In this document: in pieces, positions 42,628 to 52,440 of the stretch
Layout of the letters: each line of letters opens with the position of its first letter
Numbering within the stretch: the stretch's first letter is position 1
Assembly (NCBI RefSeq): GCF_042646425.1
Contig: NZ_JBHRTR010000009.1
Location: forward strand, 1 to 64,000
Source of the DNA: Marinibaculum pumilum
GTDB taxonomy: Bacteria; Pseudomonadota; Alphaproteobacteria; Ferrovibrionales; Ferrovibrionaceae
Length of the DNA stretch: 64,000 nt
Direction of reading: 5' to 3'
Program-made: the position numbers and the translations under genes
Notes under the pieces: generated by a model
What the model was told of the DNA's origin: nothing
Database searches by the model: none
Seen by the model: only the letters and a program-made list of their open reading frames with translations

Positions 42628-43563
42628 TCAACGCGCGGCCCGGCGGCTGTTCTTGTCGTCGTACATGCGCCGGTCCGCGCAGCGCAGCAGGGCGGAGGCG
42701 GAGGTCCCGTCCTCCGGATGATGCGCCGCGCCGATCGACATCCCGATGGTCAGCGGCCCGGTGGCAGGCGCGACGTCGGTACGCGATCCGGCGGCCCGGC
42801 CGTCGTCCGGAATGTCGATCGGGACGGCACATGCCTCCCGCAGCCCGGCAAGAAGGCCGGCCGCCCGATCGGGCGCGTCGCCGCGGCGTTCGGGCAGCAG
42901 CAGGGCGAACTCGTCGCCGCCGATCCGGCCCATCACGTCCTCAGGCCCCAGCTGTGGCCGGCAGCGCTCTGCCACGATCTCCAGGATCCGGTCGCCGGTG
43001 GCGTGGCCGTGCCGGTCGTTGATCGACTTGAAGCCGTCCAGGTCGACGATCGCCAGGGTGAAGACCTGGCGCAGGTCCAGCAGGCGGTGCAGGGCCTCGA
43101 AGAAGGCCGCCCGGTTGGGCAGACCGGTCAGGTCGTCGTTATAGGCCAGGTCGCGGATCTGCCGGTTGCGGCGCTTCCGGTCGCTGACATCGGCATAGAT
43201 GCAGACCAGGCGCCCGTCCGGCAGCAGGTGGAAGGCGACCTCCAGCACGAAGCTGGAAATGCTGCCGAATTCGGAGCGCCGGACCTGCCCGCTGTAGATC
43301 CGCGCCAGGCGCCCGGCCACGATCTCGTCATGGTCGCCCTCGCCGAAGGCGCCCTGCTGCGCCCAGTAGTACATGAACCAGTCGATGGTCTGGCCGCGCA
43401 CCACCTTGTCCCGCGGCAGCCGCAGGAGCCGGATCACGGCCTCGTTCCACATCTCCAGCCGGCGGTCCGGGTCGAAGACGGCAAGGCCGAGCGGCATGTG
43501 CTCCAGCACCTCGCGCAATGTCTCGACCGGGACCGGTATCAGGCTCCGTGCTTCGTCGCGCAT
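42628..43563 (-). CDS. PAS-GGDEF diguanylate cyclase (copy 2)
   Basis: A 311-residue paralogue of the next gene: PAS domain (LEHMPLGLAVFDPDRRLEMWNEAV) and GGDEF domain (DDLTGLPNRAAFF; DLDGFKSINDRHGHATGD; GRIGGDEFALLL). The inhibition site is again missing (GPED in place of RxxD). The PAS part includes DWFMYYWAQQGAFGEGD, aligned with the ERGGYGPGD part of copy 1, so both likely sense related cues. The start at 43563 is chosen at the PAS-domain edge; the ribosome-binding site is weak. The pair likely forms an operon. Confidence 0.9.
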   Translation of the reverse strand: MRDEARSLIPVPVETLREVLEHMPLGLAVFDPDRRLEMWNEAVIRLLRLPRDKVVRGQTIDWFMYYWAQQGAFGEGDHDEIVAGRLARIYSGQVRRSEFGSISSFVLEVAFHLLPDGRLVCIYADVSDRKRRNRQIRDLAYNDDLTGLPNRAAFFEALHRLLDLRQVFTLAIVDLDGFKSINDRHGHATGDRILEIVAERCRPQLGPEDVMGRIGGDEFALLLPERRGDAPDRAAGLLAGLREACAVPIDIPDDGRAAGSRTDVAPATGPLTIGMSIGAAHHPEDGTSASALLRCADRRMYDDKNSRRAAR

Positions 43564-43675
43564 GCCGCAGCGGTCGTCCGCCCCTTGTCTGCCCGCAATC
43601 CTGTTGGGACTGCAGTCTAGCGGAAGGGCCGGGCGATCGCGAAGCGGTGCCGGGCATCCTCCCGGGCGTGGGGTG

Positions 43676-44296
43676 TCAGGCCGGGGTCGGTACCTCAGGC
43701 AGCGGCGCCCAGGGTTCGGGCGCGACGCGGGCGGCATTCACCACCTGGCTGATGGTGCGATACCAGCCGGACAGGAACAGGATCTCCAGCTGCGCCGGCA
43801 CGTCGAACGACGCCCGCAGGTCCGGCCACAGCGCATCGGGGATATCGCAGTCCCGGTGCAGGGCGTCGACGGCCCGCAGCAGCAGCCGCTCCTGTGCCGT
43901 CCAGCAGGGCGCATCGGGACCGGCGCCCCGGGTGGCGGCGATCTGGGCGTCATCGAGGGCGGCGCGATCGGCATAGCTCTGCACATGCACCGCCCATTCG
44001 TAGAGCGCCCCGCAGAGCGCCGTGATGCGCAGGATCACCAGTTCCCGCTGGCGCACCGTCAGGCTGGCCGTGCCGCCGCCAGAGGTCAGGAACCAGCGGC
44101 CCAGCGGGTGCATCGCCTCCGCCAGCGGCAGATGGCGGGCGAAGACGCGGAACAGGGCCAGCGGCGGGACCGGGCTGTCCTTCGGCATGGCGGCCGCCAG
44201 CCAGGCCTGCGCTTCGGGCGGATAGGGCGGGTCGAGCGGTGCGATGCCGGGATCCACCGGCGGCGCGGCGGCGGGAGCGGTCTCGGGCGACGACAT
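43676..44296 (-). CDS. Carboxymuconolactone decarboxylase/AhpD-like protein
   Basis: A 206-residue all-helical protein with the CMD fold: LTVRQRELVILRITALCGALYEWAVHVQSYADRAALDDAQIAA in outline, matching the E-W-H pattern of this family. The single cysteine in TALCGALYEWAVH replaces the CxxC pair of AhpD peroxidase partners, so thiol-disulfide peroxidase activity is unlikely; lactone decarboxylase-like or unknown activity is more probable. Its promoter holds two GCTTCT-N5-AGAAGC palindromes. Confidence 0.84.
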   Translation of the reverse strand: MSSPETAPAAAPPVDPGIAPLDPPYPPEAQAWLAAAMPKDSPVPPLALFRVFARHLPLAEAMHPLGRWFLTSGGGTASLTVRQRELVILRITALCGALYEWAVHVQSYADRAALDDAQIAATRGAGPDAPCWTAQERLLLRAVDALHRDCDIPDALWPDLRASFDVPAQLEILFLSGWYRTISQVVNAARVAPEPWAPLPEVPTPA

Positions 44297-44328
44297 GGCA
44301 GGTTGCCTCTCGGGTAGGGGAACCGATT

Positions 44329-44376
44329 GCTTCTAAAACAGAAGCATTTTGCCACGGTCGCTTCTAAAATAGAAGC
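44329..44376. promoter_or_regulatory. Paired 17-bp palindromes upstream of the AhpD-like gene
   Basis: GCTTCT-AAAAC-AGAAGC (44329-44345) and GCTTCT-AAAAT-AGAAGC (44360-44376) are near-identical perfect inverted repeats with centres 31 bp apart, three helix turns, on one face of the DNA. They lie 33 bp upstream of the AhpD-like gene start, where a dimeric repressor pair would bind. No regulator gene is adjacent. Confidence 0.8.
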
Positions 44377-44437
44377 AATTTTGCAAGGAATCGCTGTCGG
44401 CCTGCCATGGGCCGCGGAGCGCCCGGGTGGGGGGCGT

Positions 44438-44722
44438 TCAGTAGCCGCCGTTGAGGGAGCGGTAGACCTTGGCGAGGTCGTCGCGGCCGCGGTCAAGCGA
44501 TGTCAGGGGCTGGCCGCTGCCGGCTGCGGCTGCGGATGGCGGCATCCGGAATGCCGGCGCGGACAGGATCGTCGGTGCGGCCGGATCGGCGATCGTCCGC
44601 GACGCATCGGGAGTCGGCGCCGGTGCCGCAGCCGCGCCGAGCACGGCGACGCAGGATGCCAGCAGCAGGGCGCTGCCCAGCCTGCGCCAATACGGGCGGA
44701 CGGTTTGCGTGTCGCCTGTCAT
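44438..44722 (-). CDS. Small exported protein, unknown
   Basis: 94 residues. A basic N terminus (RPYWRRLG), a hydrophobic stretch (SALLLASCVAVLGAAAA) and a likely cleavage after AAA-AP suggest secretion; the cysteine inside is not well placed for a lipobox. The mature part is short, Pro/Ala-rich, and ends RGRDDLAKVYRSLNGGY. No family recognised. It might be a coding artefact in GC-rich DNA, but the signal-like N terminus and isolated position favour a gene. Confidence 0.5.
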   Translation of the reverse strand: MTGDTQTVRPYWRRLGSALLLASCVAVLGAAAAPAPTPDASRTIADPAAPTILSAPAFRMPPSAAAAGSGQPLTSLDRGRDDLAKVYRSLNGGY

Positions 44723-44838
44723 GACATGCGGGCCGGCATCGGCCCCCTTCTGGCTGCTTCGACGGGCCGGGCGGATGTCCCGGCCATTCTCGAACGGAAT
44801 ACGCGGCAGCCTGGTTCCCGGATCACCGCCGAAGCCGG

Positions 44839-45900
44839 TCAGGCCGGCTGCGGCGGGCCACCGTCGGCACCGCCTGCATCGGCATTGCCGGCAGTGTCCC
44901 GCACCAGCCGGTACTGCACCCGCATCAACGACAGGCGCCGATAGAAGTTCAGCAGGTCGCGGGCCGGGTTGGTCATGCGCTCATAGCCGGACATGAAGGC
45001 GACGATGGTACCGACCTGCGCCTCACCCTGGATCACCAGCCAGCCGCCCAGCACCAGCACGCTCAACGGCCCCAGATGGTTGATCAGGTTGGTGACCGCC
45101 TTGGCCGCATACTTCACCGCCGCGAAGTGCAGGCGCAGATAGTAGATGCGCTGGATGTGCCGTTCCGGCCCCCGTGCACCGCTGTCGCTGCCCGTCTCCC
45201 GGTGTTCTTCGCCCCCGGCCTCGTTGCCATGCGCCCCGGCCTCGCCCAGGACCTGTTCGCCCAGCCGCCGCACCAGGGTGATCTTGTCTTTCGACAGCCG
45301 GTTCAGGCGCGGCTGGGTCAGGCCGACCACCAGAAGGGACGGCACCAGGAAGCCGATCGCCACCGCGGCGATCAGCGGCTGCACAACCAGCATGTAGGCG
45401 GCGACGCTGACGATGATGCCACCCTGCAGGAAGGGCAGCGCGATGCTCTCCGCAACGAAGCCGCCGACCTTCTCCGCCTCCGCCGAGAGGATCGCCTGCC
45501 GGGTGCCGTGGTCGGTTTCCTCGCCGACCGCCTCGTTGTCGGCGATCCGCTTGCGCAGGATGCGGACCACGCCTTCGCCGACCCGGTTGGCGTAGGTGTT
45601 GCGGACATATTTCAGCGCGGCGAGACAGATGATGGCGGCCAGGTAGACTCCGCCGAGCAGGAGCAGCAGCCGCAGGTCGCCGCCCTCGATCGCCCCGTCG
45701 ACGATGCGGCGCTGCAGTTCCAGCGGCGCCAGGGTCAGCGGAAAGACCAGCAGGCTGAGCAGGCAGAGCCTGACCTGCTGGCGGGTGCTGACCTTCCAGA
45801 CATAGCCGTAGAGGGTGGCCGGCATCTCCGGCAGCGGCCGGTCGGGCACCGATGGCAGGGCCGCCCGGTAGATGTCCGGCGAAAGCGGCGGCTCGCTCAT
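44839..45900 (-). CDS. ABC exporter-type transmembrane domain without ATPase domain
   Basis: 353 residues. The six-helix ABC_membrane (type IV exporter) domain is complete: LLSLLVFPLTLAPLELQRRIVDGAI, LLLLLGGVYLAAIICLAALKYV, the cytoplasmic coupling region RILRKRIADNEAV, GGIIVSVAAYMLVV, then TNLINHLGPLSVLVLGGWLVIQGEAQVGTIVAFM. After the last helix (ERMTNPARDLLNFYRRLSLMRVQYRLV) the protein stops within 20 residues, exactly where a nucleotide-binding domain should start. No ABC ATPase lies next to it. The loop with GEAGAHGNEAGGEEHRETGSDS is an acidic insertion. The start at 45900 (MSEPPLSPDI) precedes the domain. Confidence 0.82.
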   Translation of the reverse strand: MSEPPLSPDIYRAALPSVPDRPLPEMPATLYGYVWKVSTRQQVRLCLLSLLVFPLTLAPLELQRRIVDGAIEGGDLRLLLLLGGVYLAAIICLAALKYVRNTYANRVGEGVVRILRKRIADNEAVGEETDHGTRQAILSAEAEKVGGFVAESIALPFLQGGIIVSVAAYMLVVQPLIAAVAIGFLVPSLLVVGLTQPRLNRLSKDKITLVRRLGEQVLGEAGAHGNEAGGEEHRETGSDSGARGPERHIQRIYYLRLHFAAVKYAAKAVTNLINHLGPLSVLVLGGWLVIQGEAQVGTIVAFMSGYERMTNPARDLLNFYRRLSLMRVQYRLVRDTAGNADAGGADGGPPQPA

Positions 45901-45955
45901 CCCGGGGGCGGCGACGGTTCGAGGGCGGCGACGGACTCGGCCGGCTGCGGCGGTC

Positions 45956-47011
45956 TCAAGGGCGGCGCACCGGCACCGGGGTCGGCACGGGCGGCGGGTT
46001 CCGCCCGGCGAAGACCTGCCACTGATGCCAGTAGGGATAGACCGGCATGACGGCACTGGCCTTGTCCAGCCGCTCCATCTGGCCCGGATCCAGGGCGAAG
46101 TCCGCGGCGCCCAGATTGTCGCGCAGCTGCGCCTCGGTACGCGCGCCGATCACCACCGTGGCGACGGTCGGCCGCTGCAGCAGCCAGTTCAGCGCCACCT
46201 GCGAGACGCTGCGGCCGACCTCTGCGGCGATCGCCTCCAGCGCGTCGGTGACGGCATAGAGCCGCTCCTCCGGCACCGCCGGGCCGGTGCCGCCCAGGGC
46301 CGCCACCCGGCTGCCGTCGGGTGCGCTGCGGCCGCGGCCGACCTTGCCGGACAGCAGGCCGCCGGCCAGCGGGCTCCAGACCACGGTGCCGACCTTCTGG
46401 TCGAGCGCCAGCGGCATCAGTTCCCACTCGAACTCCCGCCCCAACAGGGAGTAGTAGGCCTGGTGCGCGACATGGCGGGGCCAGCCGTAGCGGTCGGCCA
46501 CCGCCAGGGATTTCATCAGGTGCCAGCCGGAGAAGTTGGAACAGCCGATATAGCGCAGCTTCCCCGCGGTCACGAGGTCGTCGAGGGTGCGCAGCACCTC
46601 CTCCACCGGGGTGGTCGCGTCGAAGCCGTGCAGCTGGAACAGGTCGACATGGTCGGTGCCGAGCCGGCGCAGGCTCGCCTCGACCGCCGCGGTCAGGTGG
46701 TGGCGGGAGGAGCCGATATCGTTCGGCCCGGCGCCCATCGGGAAGCTGGCCTTGGTGGAAATCAGCAGCCGGTCGCGCCGCCCCTTGATCGCCTGGCCCA
46801 GGATCTCCTCCGCCAGGCCGGCGGAATAGACGTCGGCGGTGTCGAACAGGCAGGCGCCCGCCTCCAGGCAGATGTCGACCATGCGGCTGGCCTCCGCCAC
46901 CTCGGTCGCGCCCCATTTGCGGAAGAACTCGGTGCCGCCGCCGAAGGTGGCGGTGCCCAGGCTCAGCACCGGGACCTTCAGGCCCGATGCGCCAAGCTGC
47001 CGGTATTCCAT
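45956..47011 (-). CDS. Aldo/keto reductase
   Basis: A 351-residue NADPH-dependent TIM-barrel reductase. It has the AKR landmarks FDTADVYSAGLAEEILGQAI (catalytic Asp and Tyr), LLISTKASF (Lys), DLFQLHGFDATTP (His), IGCSNFSGWHL and VVIGARTEAQLRDNL (cofactor site). The group is the YhdN/tas-like AKR12-13 type. AAGGAAGGG precedes the ATG. It diverges from a TetR gene; the shared 168 bp includes a nested palindrome. Substrate not predictable. Confidence 0.9.
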   Translation of the reverse strand: MEYRQLGASGLKVPVLSLGTATFGGGTEFFRKWGATEVAEASRMVDICLEAGACLFDTADVYSAGLAEEILGQAIKGRRDRLLISTKASFPMGAGPNDIGSSRHHLTAAVEASLRRLGTDHVDLFQLHGFDATTPVEEVLRTLDDLVTAGKLRYIGCSNFSGWHLMKSLAVADRYGWPRHVAHQAYYSLLGREFEWELMPLALDQKVGTVVWSPLAGGLLSGKVGRGRSAPDGSRVAALGGTGPAVPEERLYAVTDALEAIAAEVGRSVSQVALNWLLQRPTVATVVIGARTEAQLRDNLGAADFALDPGQMERLDKASAVMPVYPYWHQWQVFAGRNPPPVPTPVPVRRP

Positions 47012-47143
47012 TTCAACCCTTCCTTTCCGCTACCCGTCCGTCATGCGGGCCGCATCATGCGTCGAAGCTGCCGGCGGAGGGAACCGGCCGTGCCGCAGGG
47101 AAGGCGCGCGCGCCCGGCATGACGGTTGCTTCCGATGCTGGAA

Positions 47144-47178
47144 TGAACCATGCTTCATCAATGATGAATTGAGGTTCA
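47144..47178. promoter_or_regulatory. Nested 35-bp operator at the TetR gene start
   Basis: TTCATCA (47154-47160), A, TGATGAA (47162-47168) is a perfect 15-bp palindrome; TGAACC (47144-47149) and GGTTCA (47173-47178) share its centre at 47161. It ends 1 bp before the TetR ATG, covering the start region, as expected for autorepression. It could also affect the divergent aldo/keto reductase gene. Confidence 0.78.
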
Positions 47179-47179
47179 C

Positions 47180-47827
47180 ATGGCGCGTGCGCAGCTCCGG
47201 CGGCAGCAGATCGACGACACCACCGAGGCCCTTCTGCGGGCGACCCGCGCCCTGGTCGCGGAGGGCGGCTGGCCGGCGGCGCAGATCTCCGCCATCGCCG
47301 CACGGGCCGGCGTGGCAACGGGATCGGTCTACCGCTACTTCGACTCCAAGGCCGCTCTTTGCGTGCAGGTGCTGGCCCGGGTGTCGGAGCGGGAGGCGGA
47401 TGTGGTCGCGGCGATCATCGACGGCGGTGGCGATCCGGCCGGGCGGCTGCGCGACGCGGTGGCCGGCTTCGTGCGCCGTGCGGCGGGCGAGCCGCGGCTC
47501 GCCTATGCGCTGATCGCGGAGCCCTGCGACCCCGCCATCGATGCGGCGCGACTGCGCTACCGTGATGCGCTGGCGGCGCAGTTCGCCCGCCTGATCGACG
47601 AGGGGCGACGCAGCGGCGCCTTCGCCGACCTGCCGGCGGACCTGGTCTCGACCTGCCTGGTCGGCGCGATGATGGAGCCGCTGATCCTGCCGCTGGCGCG
47701 CGAGGCGCCGCCCCGCGGCGCGGAACTGGAGCGGCTGGCGGCACAGGTGGCCAGGGCCTGCTTGAACATGGTGCGGAATGCCGAAGCCGGGACCGACACC
47801 GGCGAAGACGGAGGAGACGAAGGATGA
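47180..47827 (+). CDS. TetR-family transcriptional regulator
   Basis: 215 residues. The N-terminal TetR helix-turn-helix is typical: TEALLRATRALVAEGGWPAAQISAIAARAGVATGSVYRYFDSKAALCVQVLARV in outline (about 15-65). The C-terminal ligand domain is helical and of TetR_C type. Its TGA overlaps the ATG of the acyl-CoA dehydrogenase gene (4 bp), so it likely governs that gene and itself through the palindrome just upstream. The ligand may be an acyl-CoA (inference from the neighbour). Confidence 0.9.
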   Translation: MARAQLRRQQIDDTTEALLRATRALVAEGGWPAAQISAIAARAGVATGSVYRYFDSKAALCVQVLARVSEREADVVAAIIDGGGDPAGRLRDAVAGFVRRAAGEPRLAYALIAEPCDPAIDAARLRYRDALAAQFARLIDEGRRSGAFADLPADLVSTCLVGAMMEPLILPLAREAPPRGAELERLAAQVARACLNMVRNAEAGTDTGEDGGDEG

Positions 47828-49497
47828 GCCAGGCCCGAGACCTCGTAGCACCGCAGCCGCGGACCCATGAGGTGCGCAACCAGGCGCGGCCCTGCAGCGG
47901 CTACAACGCTTTCACCGGCGATGTCGTGCTGCGCGAACAGGTGGCCCGCCATGCGCCCTGGTGCGCGGAACGTGCCGCGGCGGTCGGCGCGCTGGCCGGG
48001 GATCCGGATGTGCAGGAGGCCGCGCACCTGGCCAATGCGCATGAGCCGGAGCTGCGCCTGTTCGACCGCTACGGCCATCGCCTGGACTGGGTCGACTTCC
48101 ACCCCGCCTGGCACGAGCTGATGGGCCTGGCCTTCGGCCACGGGGTGCACAGCCTGGCCTGGACGGCGAAGCGGGACGGGCAGGCCGGCGGCCATTTCGC
48201 CCGCGCGGTGCTGTCCCACCTGTGGAACCAGGTGGAGAACGGGGTCGGCTGCCCGACCGGCATGGCCTATGCCGCCGCCGCCGGCTTCTCCGACCGGCCG
48301 GAATTCGCGCTCTGGCACGACAGGACCATCGCCGCCGACTACGACCCGCGTCGCCTGCCGCTGGCGGACAAGCGCGCCGCGGTCATCGGCTATGCGATGA
48401 CGGAGAAGCAGGGCGGCTCCGACCTGCGGCAGACCCAGACCATTGGCCGCTTCGCCGGCACCGAGGATGGTGCCCGGATCTACGAGCTGACCGGGCATAA
48501 ATGGTTCTTCTCCGTCCCCACCTCCGACGGCTTCTACACCCTGGCGCGGACGGAGAGCGGTATCAGCTGCTTCCTGGTCGCCCGGGTGCTGCCGGACGGC
48601 AGCCTGAACCGGGTCTTCCTGCAGCGCCTGAAGGACAAGTGCGGCAACCGCTCGAACGCCTCCAGCGAAGTGGAGTTCGAGGGCACCCGCGCCATGCTGG
48701 TGGGGGAGGAGGGGCGCGGCATCGCGGAGATCCTGTCCCACGCCCACCTGACCCGGCTGGACTTCGCAATCGGCTCCGCCGGGCTGATGCGCCAGGCCCT
48801 GACCCTGGCGCTGAACCATGCCGGCAGCCGCAACGGCTTCGGCCAGGTCATGTCGGAGCTGCCGATGCAGGCCAATGTGCTGGCCGACCTGGCGCTGGAG
48901 AGCGAGGCAGCGACCCTTGCCGCACTGCGGGTCGCACGGGCGACCGATGCCATGGAAACCGACGACGGCGAACGCCTGTTCGCCCGCACCGCCACCCCGG
49001 TGATGAAGTTCTGGAACTGCCAGCGCGCCGCCGCCTTCGTCTACGAGGCGGTGCAGGTGCATGGCGGCAACGGCTTCATCATGGAGAACCCGGTCGCGCG
49101 GCTGTACCGGGAAGCGCCCCTGAACTCGATCTGGGAGGGCACCTCCAACATGATGTGCATGGACGTGCTGCGCGCCCTGCGGCGGGAGGAGGGCGCGCTG
49201 GAGGCCTTCATGGCGGAGGTCTCCGCGCCCGGCACGGCGGACGAAGCGCATGGCCGTTTCCTCGACGAGCTGAACGACGACCTGGGCGCCCGCGCCAATG
49301 ACGAGGGCAATGCCCGCTCCATCGTCACCCGCATGGCCCTGGCCCTGCAGGCCGCTGAGATGCTGCGACACAGCCCGGAGACAGTGGCCGGGCGCTACAT
49401 CGACTCCCGCCTGTGCGGCCGCCATGCCGGCGTCATCGGCACCCTGGCCAACGGCCCGGACCTGGCCGACATCGTCGCCCGTGCCGCGGTGGCGTGA
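47824..49497 (+). CDS. AidB-like acyl-CoA dehydrogenase
   Basis: A 557-residue flavoprotein of the AidB/isovaleryl-CoA dehydrogenase branch. AidB traits are an extended N-terminal domain (NQARPCSGYNAFTGDVVLRE), then MTEKQGGSDLRQTQTIG, LTGHKWFFSVPTSDGFYTLAR, LKDKCGNRSNASSEVEFEG, and LNSIWEGTSNMMCMDVLRAL containing the catalytic-position Glu. AidB of E. coli is linked to protection from alkylating agents; dehydrogenation of acyl-CoA is the older annotation. The AMP-forming ligase 1 kb further could supply acyl-CoA, though it is on the other strand. Confidence 0.88.
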   Translation: MSQARDLVAPQPRTHEVRNQARPCSGYNAFTGDVVLREQVARHAPWCAERAAAVGALAGDPDVQEAAHLANAHEPELRLFDRYGHRLDWVDFHPAWHELMGLAFGHGVHSLAWTAKRDGQAGGHFARAVLSHLWNQVENGVGCPTGMAYAAAAGFSDRPEFALWHDRTIAADYDPRRLPLADKRAAVIGYAMTEKQGGSDLRQTQTIGRFAGTEDGARIYELTGHKWFFSVPTSDGFYTLARTESGISCFLVARVLPDGSLNRVFLQRLKDKCGNRSNASSEVEFEGTRAMLVGEEGRGIAEILSHAHLTRLDFAIGSAGLMRQALTLALNHAGSRNGFGQVMSELPMQANVLADLALESEAATLAALRVARATDAMETDDGERLFARTATPVMKFWNCQRAAAFVYEAVQVHGGNGFIMENPVARLYREAPLNSIWEGTSNMMCMDVLRALRREEGALEAFMAEVSAPGTADEAHGRFLDELNDDLGARANDEGNARSIVTRMALALQAAEMLRHSPETVAGRYIDSRLCGRHAGVIGTLANGPDLADIVARAAVA

Positions 49498-49686
49498 GGT
49501 GCTGCCGCTCCCGGGCGAAAGCGGTGCCGCAACGCCAACCGTCATCCCGGCCCAGGGAAGTCCTCGGGGCCGGGATCCATTCCGCCAGCTTTGCGGTAAC
49601 TGAGCGGCTTGCGGAATGGGTTCCCGGGTCAAGCCCGGGAACGACCTATCCCCAAAAAGGCCGGCAACGCTGCAGGGGGCAGCCGC
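49498..49686. repeat. Dispersed palindromic repeat (type B)
   Basis: 49543-49646 matches the element at 20605-20707 in layout: GATCCATTCCGC, a GC-rich centre, GCGGCTTGCGGAATGG, then an outer palindrome TTCCCGGG/CCCGGGAA. Outer arms differ between copies while the inner stem words agree. No gene seen. Confidence 0.7.
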
Positions 49687-50361
49687 TCAGCCGGCGCCGC
49701 TGTTGGACAGCGGCAGGGCCCGCAGCTCCGCCAGCACGCCGTCCAGGTCGCGGACCTCGCCCCAGCCGACCCGGATCATCTCCAGCGCCGGGTCGTGCAG
49801 GTGGGGCAGGGTGGTGCCCACCGCCTCCGCCACCACGATCGGCTTGAAGTCGCGGAAATTGGCGTCCTTGGAGGTGGCGGCGACGCACTGGTTGGTCAGC
49901 ACGCCGCAGAACAGCACGGTCTCCGCCTGCACCGCCCGCAGCACGCCTTCCAGGTTGGTGTTGTAGAAGGCGCTGAGGCGAGTCTTCTCAATATACCAGT
50001 CGTCGGGCCGGGCGCCCAGGCCGTCCAGCACCTCGTAGCCCCAGCTGCCCTGGCGCAGGCCGCCCTCCTTCAGGAACGGGCGCAGGTGGTAGAAGACGCC
50101 GGCGTCGCGGCCGTCGCGAAAGCCGTGGCGGGTCCAGATCACCGGCACCTGCCGGTCATGCGCGGCCGCCACCAGGTCGCGGATCGGCCCGACCGTCGCC
50201 TGCATATGGGCCACGTCCACGCCGGAGGCGGCATACCAGCCCTCGTCGTGCAGGAAGTCGTTCTGCGGGTCGATCACCACCAGCGCGGTGCGGCCCGGCA
50301 CCAGCGGCCACTGCACCGCGGCCCAGGGCTGCGTGCCGTCCGTCGCATCTTCATCCGCCAT
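49687..50361 (-). CDS. Cysteine hydrolase, isochorismatase-like (second copy type)
   Basis: 224 residues. The triad is readable: TALVVIDPQNDFLHDEGW (Asp), WYIEKTRLSAFYNTNLE (Lys) and VLFCGVLTNQCVAATSKDANF (Cys). The text IEKTRLSAFYNTNLEGVL and the long N-terminal arm resemble ureidoacrylate or biuret amidohydrolases more than nicotinamidases (inference). It stands alone between two repeat regions and converges on the AidB-like gene. If it hydrolyses a carbamoylated compound it could feed the urease-like cluster 2 kb away. Confidence 0.87.
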   Translation of the reverse strand: MADEDATDGTQPWAAVQWPLVPGRTALVVIDPQNDFLHDEGWYAASGVDVAHMQATVGPIRDLVAAAHDRQVPVIWTRHGFRDGRDAGVFYHLRPFLKEGGLRQGSWGYEVLDGLGARPDDWYIEKTRLSAFYNTNLEGVLRAVQAETVLFCGVLTNQCVAATSKDANFRDFKPIVVAEAVGTTLPHLHDPALEMIRVGWGEVRDLDGVLAELRALPLSNSGAG

Positions 50362-50599
50362 CGTCAGATCCCTGTCCTTCGCTCCGTCTGCCTGGACGTC
50401 ATCCTCCCTATTGCCGTCGTCCTCGGCCGCCGAGCCGAGGACCGTGGCAGGACGGTGACGCTGCGCAGCGTCCTTGTATCGTCGCGACCCTCGGNNNNNN
50501 NNNNNNNNNNNNNNNNNNNNNNNNNNNNNNNNNNNNNNNNNNNNNNNNNNNNNNNNNNGGGGAGAACGTTGGAGCCGTTTCAGGTGCGCCGCTACACCG
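50362..50599. repeat. Type A repeat interrupted by an assembly gap
   Basis: 50415-50494 carries CGTCGTCCTCGGCCGCCGAGCC, GAGGACCGTGGCAGGACGGTGACG and CGCGACCCTCGG in outline, as at 258-330, and then runs into 64 Ns. No gene seen. Confidence 0.7.
50495..50558. other. Run of 64 Ns (assembly gap)
   Basis: Undetermined bases start inside a type A repeat, so the gap is most simply a repeat-induced assembly break. Real length unknown. Confidence 0.95.
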
Positions 50600-52291
<1,692 letters not shown>

Positions 52292-52440
52292 TGGTTCCTC
52301 CCGGGGATACGCAATCTTTGGGTACGCAAGGCTTTGAGGCGGATCTTATCGGGGCCGCCGGGCCGCGCCAATGCGCGAGGTGGGGACGGAGGTATGCATT
52401 CCCCCTTGCTGCGGCGCAGCAATGGTGGAACGATCCGGCT

